Of a DNA stretch of 64,000 bases, positions 1 to 10,900 are shown in pieces (the first letter of the stretch is position 1; each line of letters begins with the position of its first letter). Made by a program: the position numbers and the translations under genes. The stretch covers positions 10,623,001 through 10,687,000 of the forward strand of contig JANTQA010000036.1 in NCBI GenBank assembly GCA_027625915.1, in the 5' to 3' direction. The stretch comes from Anaeramoeba flamelloides. Taxonomy: Eukaryota; Metamonada; Anaeramoebidae. The notes beneath the pieces are model-generated. The model was not told where the DNA came from and searched no databases. It saw nothing but the letters and a program-made list of their open reading frames with translations.

Positions 1-146
1 AGATTTTAAATTCAAAATGGATAATAAAATTCAAAAATTTGAAAATTTATAATTAATGTCTTTAAAAAATTTGAAAAATAAAAACAAAAAATAATAAAAC
101 AAAAAATAATAAAACAAAACATAATAAAAACAAAAGGTAATTAAAG

Positions 147-2295
147 AAACAAATCAAATAACTGAAATGATGGCTAACAATAATCCAAATTTTGCAGCAA
201 TCGCCGGTGATCTTGCTTTAACAAATGGTAATGTCCATTGTTATAGAAAATGGGATAAATGGCTATCAAATTGGGGAAAATATGCTAAATCCAATAATAA
301 TTTGATTCCTATCTTGCCGACAATTGGGTATGATGATTTTTTTTTTTTTTTTATTTTTATTAAATTTTGAATTTCTTTAAAAAAAAAAATAAAAATGTTT
401 TTAATTAAAACCAAATAAATTATATTTATAATAATTTTTCCTATAACTTAAAATGAAAATCTAAAGAAATCATGAAACACAAACAGGATACAGAAAAACA
501 GAAAAACCAGACACCACAATCGCCCCGTTTTTTATGACACTTTTTCAACACAATTCAAAAATCAAAAAGGATCCGTTTAGTCAAAAAACTTACCAAGTAA
601 GCCAAATTACTGACGAAATTGCCTTTATTTCCTTAGACACTAACCATGTATACAGCGAAGTAGAGCAAGAAGATTGGGTTGAAGAAAATCTGGTTAAATT
701 GAGAAATGAAGGTGTAAAATATATTTTCCCAATTTATCATGTACCCGCATTCCCTTCCGATAGAAAGTTTTCAGTTCAACAATCGTTGGCAATTCGGGAA
801 AGTTGGGTTAAATTATTTGATAAACACGATATCACTCTTGCATTTGAAGGACACAGCCATATGCTAAAGGTTACAAAGCCCATAAGGGATGGATTAGTTG
901 TCGAACAAACCCAAGGTACAAGATATTTAGGCGATGGTGCTTGGGGAAGATTACGAGATAGGAGAGACACAACAGTTACGCGCTGGTATGAGGATCATGT
1001 GGATTCTATTCGGTAAATATTTTATTAAAAGGGTTTTTCTCCAATTGTTTTCAAAAAAGCATAAAAAAATTATAATATACAATTTTTGATGAATATTTGA
1101 TGAAATTTTTGTAATGGTTAAATTTAAAAACCAATGTTCATTTGTGAAAAACATTTCCATTTTGAGAGTAATTATCTAACTTGAAAATTAATAGAAATAA
1201 TTTTTTCAAAATTTTAATCTTTTTAAGTGCAAACAACATTATAAACATCAAAAAAAGGGTTATTTAGAAAATTTATTTATATTCAAAATAAACCTAAATT
1301 GAAAATTTTTTAACACATCAAAATTCGATTTTTTGAAAAAAAAAAATCTCATTAAATAATTCTACAGGAAATACAAAATTAAAACTAGACCCAGTTAATT
1401 GTAATGTTAACAATTATTTACAAAGTTAACAAAGCAAAAAATAAATAATTATCAATACCAAATAAAAAAATACTGTGTTAAAAATTGTGAAATGAGCACT
1501 ACAAAAAAAAATATGTTAAATTTGTTGAAATTTCATTAACAATTATTAATCGATCAGATGGTTAGATATCATCAACTAATTTTATTTGTTGCTTTCTATT
1601 AAAAAGAACTTAACTTTATAACAATCATTCGAAAAAAATTTTGGTGATCATAACATATTGATTTTTTTGAAAAATGGAAATGAAAACAAGAAACATAAAA
1701 AACAAAAAAATTGATAAAAAAATATTCTACTAAAAGTAAAATTCTTTCTGATTTGATTTGAAGTTTAATATTGTTATTCTTTTAACAATTTTGACTGTGT
1801 GAAAATTTTTGAATTTCAGTTGATATTTATTTTTGATTGTAAAAAAATAAAACTGCAATAAAACAAGCTCATTTTTATTCAATAATTTTAAAATCAAAAG
1901 GAAAAGAAAACGCGAAATCTTAATAACTTTTTATCAAGAAAATAGAAAAATATCGAAAAATATTTTAAAAATATTTTCTTTGGAACTTGTGGGTATATTT
2001 CTACAAACATACATTTTTCAAAGAATCGCTATTATTCACCATTATTTACTAATAACTAGATTAACTAGTTAAAATTTTTATTTAGTATTTGAATTCTTTA
2101 TTTTATAAAAAAACAATAATAATTAAACATCCCCTTCTTTACTTTTTTCTAAAAAAAATAAATAAATAAAATCTTAATTTTTTTTATATTATCATTGGAA
2201 ATAGACATGTTTGGATGGTTGATGTTGACGAGGATAATTTAACAGCTTCTGCTAAGAACGATAAAAACGAAATTCAAGCATCTATACATTATTAA
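147..2295 (+). CDS. Metallophosphoesterase (calcineurin-like, purple-acid-phosphatase-related), 5' partial, 3 exons visible
   Basis: Predicted metal-dependent phosphohydrolase. Exons: 147-327 (5' edge set by an AG at 145-146; an ATG at 167 lies in frame), 467-1012 and 2205-2295, with introns 328-466 and 1013-2204. All junctions are GT-AG and keep phase: GG|A rebuilds the GNHE motif and CG|A joins the last exon. Visible metallophosphoesterase motifs in order are AGDLA, GNHE, YHVPAF and GHSH. The first metal-binding block (D-x-H or GDxG) that should precede AGDLA is absent, so upstream exons probably lie outside the window. The position that holds the iron-ligand tyrosine of purple acid phosphatases (GDxxY) is leucine here (GDLAL), so it is more likely a generic metallophosphoesterase than a true purple acid phosphatase. 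The C-terminal exon (HVWMVDVDEDNL onward) matches the usual beta-strand end of the family. The 1.2-kb second intron contains a repeat-family R5 copy. Confidence 0.85.
1291..1821. mobile_element. R5 MITE-like element, copy 1 (inside intron)
   Basis: About 530 bp, lying wholly inside the second intron of the metallophosphoesterase gene. Ends are imperfect inverted repeats (AAATTGAAAATTTTTTAACA at the left; TGTGTGAAAATTTTTGAATT at the right) next to TA. The interior shares blocks with copies at 3184 and 9355, such as AAAAAATAAATAATTATCAA. There is no coding capacity. It resembles a non-autonomous Tc1/mariner-type element; the family assignment is inferred from the TA target only. Confidence 0.6.
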
Positions 2296-3183
2296 AAAAA
2301 ATAGATAAATAGAAAAAGAATTTTATTGTTAATATGAATAATAAACTTGAAAATTAGAATTGATTTTAATTTCTTTTATATTTTTTTTTTAAAACAAGTA
2401 TATCTTTTCATTCTTTTAATTGTGAAATTAGCTTAATTCTCAAATAATGATATTAGTTAACTTTTAAGAGAAAATAAACTCTTATTCAAATATTGTCTCA
2501 CACCTGAAATAATCAATTGAAAAAAAAAAAAATTATCATTTAGTATTCAAGAACACATAATAACTAAATCTGATTTGTAATTCACTTTTAAGTCATTCTA
2601 TTATATAATAACCTGATATATTAAAAATTAAAATAAAATAAAACCATAAACTTAAAAAAAGTGAATTACAATTTTTGAAATGAGCATTACGGATTTTTAT
2701 TTATTGGACTTTCGCTGAGAAAAAAAGTTGAACAACAAGATTTTTTATGAATAATTAAATTCATTTTCAAAGACATTACATAGTCAAAATTTTCAAAGTA
2801 ATTATTGGTCTTTTCAAAGATCTCTTTTTTTCAACTGATCTTTTTTAAAAAAAAATAATCAAAAAAAAATAAAGATTTGAAAAAGAAAAAAGAAAAAGAA
2901 AAAGAAAAAGAAAAACAATTTGAAAAATCAAAACAAAAATTTGAAAAAGTAAAACGTAAAATTAGCAAAATTAGAAAAAATGAATCTGATCCAAAAATTT
3001 GAAAATATTTTTTTGGCTTGAATACTGGAATATACCCTCCAAACATCTTCAAGAAACATTATAAAGTGAGTCAAAATTTTCGAAAAATAGTTTAGTTTAT
3101 GATATTTAATGATGGACAATATATAATTACAACCATTCAAAAGTTACCTTGAAATTTTTTCTATATCAAATTTTGTTATGATA

Positions 3184-3732
3184 CAAACTCCAATTCAAAA
3201 TTTTTAAAACACTAAAATTCTTTTTTTGAAAAAAAAAAAAGCATATTTAATCCATTCTTGAAGAAATTCCATATTGTAACCAGATGTCAATTGAAATGTT
3301 AACAATAGTTTAGAAATTGTAATAGTCATAAAACAAAAAAAAATAAATAATTAGCAAAACTAACAAATTAAGGGAGTATGTTAAAAATTTTGGAGAGAGT
3401 AAAACCTATAAAAATATATTTGTTAATTTTGTTTAAATTTTATTAGGATTATTGATCTATCAAATGGGCAGATATCAGCAATTAATTTTATTTGAGTTCT
3501 TCTGTTTTGAAAGAACTAAACTTTAATCTAATATCAATCATTGAAAAACAATTTTGATCGTAAGTAGCAAGTTACCTAATCCAAAAATTAATAATGAAAC
3601 AAAAAAATAAAAGATGAAAAAATGATTTTCATATTTTTCCAAAAATAAAATTATTTGCAATTTGAATAAAATTGTATTATTGTGATTCTTTGAACTGTTT
3701 TAACTCTGTGGAAAATTTTGGAATTATCATTT
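3184..3732. mobile_element. R5 MITE-like element, copy 2
   Basis: The left end CAATTCAAAATTTTTAAAAC and the right end CTCTGTGGAAAATTTTGGAA are inverted relatives. The interior aligns by eye over most of its length with copies 1 and 3. A TA lies beside the left end. Non-coding and diverged. Confidence 0.6.
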
Positions 3733-4889
3733 AGATTCTTGTAATAAGTTTCGTTGAAGAAAAGAAATCATATATTGAAAATTTATTTTCTTATATATGT
3801 CCTATGAAATATAATATTGATATGAATCAAAAAATAATTCTTATAATTATAATGTAAAATTTAACTAGTTTCTCTGTGATTTTTCATTTTTTTCAGTCAT
3901 TTTGGTTTCTGAATTTTTTTTTTTTTGAATATCAGAAAAAAATCTTGAGTATTAGTCGATTTCGGAAAATTAGTTATAAATATGATTTTTCTTTTCTTCA
4001 ACTTCATTTTTAACAAGAATCAATATTAGTAACAGAATTTGATTTTTAAAAATTTTCCACTGGAGTTTTGGAAAGATCTTATTTGAAGCTTTGTATTCTA
4101 TAGACTTTTCATCACTATCCTGTATTTTTCTCAAAATCACAAATAATTTTTTTAAATAATGTTATTTCATAACACCAGATAAGTATCAGAATCTGAATAT
4201 TTTCCTAATTTTATCAATAAAAACATTTATTATCAAGTAAAAATTTCTTAGACTGATCTTTTATACATTATAACATTTTTTTTTTTTTTCAATTTATTAT
4301 TGTAGACAAGTCACAATTTTGAAATAGGGCTTTGTTTATTTCTAAAAATATATCTAAAATATTGATAATAAAATAAAAAAAAAATGAAATTTTTTGTTCA
4401 AATGTTATAAATTATTTATTGAAAATAATACTGAATTCAAATACCTTCATACTGCTTTGGTTTTAGATTAATTTTAACACCTTCAAAGAGATTTTTTATT
4501 AAAATTCAAAATTGAAATTTATCTCCTTGATTAAATTTCTTGGTAAAAAAATTGGGTAAAAATTTCAATTAATCTTCTTATCTGAGATTTAAATTATTTG
4601 AAATTTAAATTGTTAACTCAATTCTAAAACTAATTCGATCTATGTGATTAAAGTTCTTTTGAAAATTGTTTGACCTGCATTATAAAAAGTAATTATTGTA
4701 ATAGCTTGAAACAAATTTAACAAAACATTTATCTTGTTAATAATTATTAAATTAAAGAACTTTATATTTATTTAGATCCGACAATTTTTTCATTTCTAAA
4801 TATATGCAAGGGAAGTTCAAAAATGAGGTTTATATATTTTATTTTTAAGCATTCAATCATTTAATAAAAAATTTAAAAAAAAAAAAAAG

Positions 4890-4915
4890 AAAGAGAGAGA
4901 GAGAGAGAGAGAGAT
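4890..4915. repeat. GA microsatellite
   Basis: Direct run of about eleven GA units just downstream of the transporter stop codon (minus-strand gene). It lies in the presumed 3' UTR or terminator area. No function can be assigned. Confidence 0.8.
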
Positions 4916-4929
4916 TGCCATTGGGTAAT

Positions 4930-7900
4930 TTAATTTTTAAGTCCAACATAAGGTCTACATACCACACCAACGATATTTCCTAATAGCCCACCAGCGAACC
5001 AAACATAGCCACTTACTGAAGCAGAAATCGAAGGAGAAGTCCATGCACCAACATTACAACCGTATGCCCACCTTGAACCAAATCCAAGTAATAACCCGGC
5101 GATTATAGCTGATCCATAAACTTTCCAGTTAGGGCGATAATTACCCTTCCCAAAGGTTCCCGTTACAGTTGCTGAAAGGAATGCACCAAGAATTATTGAA
5201 AGGTCAAGGACTATATAGTCGTTTGCAAAAAAGTGGGTAGGCAATGTTGAGTATTCTTGGAAATATTTCATTTTCTCGACATCAACATTCATAGCTCTTA
5301 AAGGCAATGCGATTAAAAAGGGGAATACACCCATTACGCCCCAAAAGTTACTTGTTGAAAGATAGAGAAAGACCTGTGCAATCGTAAGTAATATGCTTCC
5401 GACATAGATATCATGCTTCTTGGTAAAAATGTTTTTTACAACTTCCCTTTTTGCGTTTTTTGTATGGTTTGTAAGTAATGATTTCGATTCAATTGAATTT
5501 GATTTATTCCTTGCTATGTCGCGAAGCTTTGGAAACAGTTTCATTAATATCCTTTGTAAAAATTTTTCTTCAACGAGCCCATGTTTTTTGATTTCAATTG
5601 CAATTGTAATAATTCCAAGAATGAGAAATACAAAGGTTTGGAAAATGGTACCTCCTGCAGTACCCCATTTTTCAATCAAATTTATTCTTCCTTCAGATTT
5701 CGCTTTAAACCAGACATTAAAACTCCAGTCAAGTGCCGCGATAAAGGTTCCAACAATGAAAAAGATAAAGACAATCAATGTTCGAACAATGCCAGAACCA
5801 ACTTCATGTAAACACCCTTTTAATAAGTAAAAATAATTAGTCATGATATATTTAATTAAGGTACATTTGAAATGCTTTATAAAATTTGAAAAATAAATTA
5901 TTTTGTTTCCAAATTTGTTCTTAAAATAGTAAAATCTGATTTTTTAGAAGAACAACATTTAAACCTTAACAGAGATATTTTTTCGATATTTACTTGTGTT
6001 TGACTTTTTAAAAGGAGAACAAAATAATTTATATTCATTTTCTTTGCTTTTCATTTAAGTAAAGCTTTTAAATTTAGAATTCTTAATATTAAACTCAAAG
6101 ATAATATGGTATTGCGGATTTTATTTAAAGTTGCTTCTTTTAATTAAAATTTGATAAATGTTTAGAAAATTCTTTCTTTTCGATAGACCGTAAAGAAATG
6201 AAAACAAATGAGACAAATTTTTTTTTTTTTTTATCACATTAAAAAGAATTCAAATAAGTGCTTTGAATTGGTTAATTTTTTTTTTTTGTGATTCAATTTA
6301 TGCTTTGTATGAATTGGTAAAAAATTAACAATGTAGAATTGTTGTTGCGAAAAGAAAAAACTTTCTTTTAATTTTGGCTGTGGTGCGCTTTTAAACATAC
6401 CAACTTTTTTGTTTTTTTATTTGTTAAAAATAATGTAACAAGCACCATTGGTGTTTGACAATTTTAAACAAGTCAATACGATAAAAATAATTTTGGTTGA
6501 TTTTACGATGAACGCGGTTTTTAAGATTTTACAAAAGTGTGAGATATTGAAAAAACAAAACGAAAAAAAATCTTTTTCTTTTTTAGTAACAAATAAAAAT
6601 TTCAAAAAAAAAAAATAAAACAAAAGGGTGGAAAACAATTTAGAAAGTCTATTAATTAAAAAATTAATGTTTTGAATTACCCTTAAAAATTTTATCAGGA
6701 AATTTTAAATTTTTAAAAAGTGAATTGTTTTTAAAAATTGTGAGTCATATGAAAAATTTTAATAACTTTTTAATTATCATCTTTCCAAGAAAAAACCAAT
6801 TTGATGTTTTTTCAAGCTTAAATTATTTGAATTTGACTTAATTACAGCGTTTAAGTTATCAACGTCTACTACAAAGAAGTCTAAAATTAAAATATGTTGT
6901 AATCGAATCTAAATAATAATAGTAATCTCTGGCTAAAATGACTCTAAAAATTTTATTAGTAAAATAGTACTATTTGTTGATCTTGATCAATTAAAAAATG
7001 ATCCATTATATGAGTAAAAATAACAACAATTTTCGAAAAAAAATCTGTATTTCAAAATAAATATATAGACTGAATCATCAATACTCAGACTTCAAAATTG
7101 AAAAATTATATTTCTTCAATTTGTCTCAAAATGTAGATTAGTCGCTAAAAAATTCAATTGTTTTTAAAAATTAAATAATTCATCAGGGATTATTTTGACA
7201 AATTATTTTCAAATATTGAAAATATATTGAAAAAACAACTAAACTATATTCCAAAAATTTGGGCACAGTTTAAACAGTTGAAAGAATAGCAATACCACAC
7301 TTTAGGTTCAATTTGGAAATAATTTTGATTTTTCAAATTGTTTCATTTTTTGTCTTTTTTGTTTTTTTTTTCATTTCCTTTTTTCCAGTTACGTAATTTG
7401 TTTGGTTAGATCTTGGAATTTTTTTTTATAATGGTTGATAGAAGGTTAGTGTTGAGTTTGTTTAATATAAAAATCACATACAATTGATTGATGGTATCTA
7501 TCATTTGATCGATCAATAATTGTTTGTAAAATTTTAATCAATTTACCAATACATTTTTTGTTCCGCTTGTTCATTTCATTATTTTGTACAAACCAATTTT
7601 GTATTTTTTGAGTTTTATATTTTTTTTCTTATATTTGGATGTAAATGACTACTTCTAAAAACATTAATAATATGTAACTTAAATGTGGTTTTATATTAGG
7701 TTTGGAAAAATATAATAAATTGATTTTTTTTTTTTGCCTATTTTTGATTTTGGGTGTGTCCAAATTTTTGGGGACCGATTTAGTTCCAAAAGAAAGGTAA
7801 CCAAAGCAATCAATCTTTTTGTTTTTTATAATAAGAGTTATTGAGTAAATCTTTAAAATTAAAAAACTGAAAAAATAGTTACTTTTTGAGGTTCTAAATA

Positions 7901-10900
7901 TTAATTATTAAATACTTTGATACTATTATTTTGATTTTAAAATTTAGATTAGAAAAAGTAATTAAAAAAAAATTCCAAAATAAAAATTGTTATGTGAAAT
8001 CCTTAGCAAAAAATCTAATAATTTATTGTTCAATAATATTTATAATAGATTTTTTAGAGTCATTTGAACTATAGAGCGCCAATATGATTTACTTTTAATT
8101 ATAATATTCCTTAATTATAGACTTCTTTGTAGAAGACGCTAATACCTTAAAATTAAAAATTAATTACTATATTTTTTATTTTTTTTCCAATTTTTCCCCT
8201 GGCTGAATTTTCTTTTTATTGGGGAAAATAGTTACAAAGGAAAAAAGATCAAGTGATTACTTGCTAATACTGCGATACTGAAATATGGGTAATATGAGTC
8301 ACTTGAAAATCTAAAAAGCAAAAGGCAAAAATGACCAAATGGTTAAAGCAAATTCAATCAAAAAGAAAAAATAAATAATAACAATTAACAACTACCCCCC
8401 AAATGAACATTCAGGTGTAACTATCAAATTATACTGAATTCAACCAAAAGTATCGTGGCAGTGATTTTGAATGTTCTTAATTAAAGATAGAATTGACTTT
8501 TTTTTTTTTTTGATTTTTTACTGATTGCTTCTTAGAATCCATTTTAAATATATTTTCTTTTTCTTTTTCTTTTTTTCTTGTCAATTTTTAGTTTTAGCTT
8601 TTAAACCATAAAGATAATTTGGGTGTTTCTTATTCATGAATAACCGTGGAATCTATGATTTTATGCTTAAATTACCTTTAAGGAAATTTAAGTAAAAGAA
8701 TATTCAGAGTGTACTTTACACTTCTTTAATAATAATAATAATAATAATAATAATTAAATTTTTAATCATAGCGACTATTTCAATAATAGATGTGGTTCTC
8801 AAGTTTTTATTTTTCTATTTTATTTTTATTTTTTAGAGTTTAATTATTCGTTGGGGAAGGGGATAAAAAATATTTAAATTCTTGTTACAATTATGTAATC
8901 ATTTAAATAAATAAGAGAAGAAATAAATCTTTAGTAATTATTATCTAATATTATAATTTCAAAATGTTGATACTTCTATTTTTGTTAGAAAATTATTCAA
9001 ATATCTTTAAGTTTTGAAATTAGAATTATTAGTTTCTCTTAAGAAATATTTGTTCATTTTTATTTGCACTATTTCGCCAATTTTGATAAATCATATCAAT
9101 TAACATAATTGTTTTTCTTTGATTTTTTTAAAAAATAAGAAAACTCAATATTATAAGTTTTGTAAGATCAAAATAATTCATATTTTTTTTTTTTGTTTAA
9201 ATTCGATCGTTCTCGCACATTAATCTTGAAAAAAACATGAATTAATGATTTTCCATTGTTATAAATATTTTTTTATATTAAAAAATATAAATTATAAAAA
9301 AATATTTTTAAAAAATTGTGATTTATTTTAAGAATTTTGAAAATTTAAGATATAAACTCCAATTCAAAATTTTTAACACAGCAAAAATCATTTTTTGAAA
9401 AAAAAAAAATCTTATTTAATCAATTATAGAAGAAATACCAAATTAGAACCATTCGTTTAATATTTGAAATGCTAACAATTATTTAGAAATTACAATACTC
9501 GCAAAACAAAAAATAAATAATTATCAATTCTAATAAATTATCGGTGTGTTAAAAATTTTGGATATGGGCAAAAAAAAAAAAATACATTGATAAATTTGTT
9601 TAAATTCTATTAGGATTTTTGATCTATCAAATGGTTAGATACTACCAACTAATTTTATTTGAGTTCTTCTATTTTGAACAGCCCAACTTAAATTAATACC
9701 AATGGTTGAAAAAAATATTTCGATCGAACGAAACAATTTACGTAATTCAAAATATGAAATGAAAACAAAAAACTAAGATGAAAAAATGATTTTCATATTT
9801 TTCAAAAATGAAAATTATTTCCAATTTGAATAAAATTGTATTATTGTGATTCTTTGGACCGTTTTAACTGTGTGGAAAATTTTGAATTTTAGTCTATATA
9901 TATATATATATATGAATTTTCAGAGCACTTATTCTTAATCCTATAAAAATTAAAAGTCCAATTGTTTCTGAAAAAAAAAAAAAATTATTTGTAACACTAA
10001 GAAAAATAAAGAAAAAGAAAAAAATATAAAAAACAAACCTGAAGCACAAGCACTATTTTTTGTGATTTCCAAAATGATAAATATATTAAGAAAGGGAATA
10101 AAATGGAAATTTAAAAGAATAAATAAAAGGAGAAAAAGAAGAAGAATGTAAATTAATTTCTGAAATTTGAGAAAAATAAAAATGTCCAATAATTTAAAAC
10201 TCTCGAAATAATACAATATTTTTAAATTTCGGTTTTAGGAAATTTCATTTCATATAAAACAATATTATTTATTATTTGTTAATTATTATTCATTATTAAT
10301 AATGGCGATTTTTGTCAGAAAATTTCCGTTTTCGAAAAATCACCAGTGATAATATAATTAATTATACTCAACAAGTATTGAGTTGAGAAATATTTTTGAT
10401 ACTGATAAATTCAAATAAATGTTTGAAAAATTTTTACGTAATTTTCCATTTATTTCAAATTTTTTTACACAAGCTTTGAATCATGAATTTTAATGTTAAG
10501 AAACTTTGTAAAATTAGTTGACCTTCAAAATATTCTCTCTGAAGAGTTGTTTTAAAAGTTGAAGTTATAAGATTTAAACAAAAATTGAAAATTGAATAAA
10601 AAATTTTTATCTATTTATTTGAATTTATCAGTAATTAGAAAAAAAAGAAGAGTGGAAACTCATAAAATATATTTTTATTTTTTACATTTTGTTTTTTTCT
10701 AATTTTGAAATTTAGACTGTATTCAAGAAAATGTTGCAACAAGGAAAAAAAATTTTTTATATGAATGAAAAATAATTCGAAAAATATCGTGAAAATTTTT
10801 ATCCCTTTAAATTTAAATGAGTTTGAAATAAGTTCTCTTCAATAATAAGGTCATTTAAAAGGGTAGTTCCAACAAAATTTTTAATGGGGCCCGAAGAGTA

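Larger units (their letters stand above)
2296..4929. other. Intergenic, no gene seen; R5 copy and GA microsatellite
   Basis: AT-rich DNA between two convergent genes. It holds an R5 copy (3184-3732), a run of GAAAAA-type hexamers at about 2880-2920 and a GA dinucleotide repeat at about 4891-4914. Open frames here are low-complexity and show no recognisable protein. Confidence 0.6.

Noticed and set aside
2831-3140. Two overlapping minus-strand frames of about 70 codons
   Set aside because: Low-complexity F/S/L translation over a GAAAAA repeat next to an R5 element; no motif or splice context.
9950-10216. 88-codon hydrophobic frame on the minus strand
   Set aside because: Not a gene: poly-Phe/Leu from AT-rich intron. 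Its only meaningful part is the ACAS stretch, which is the transporter microexon read in the same frame.
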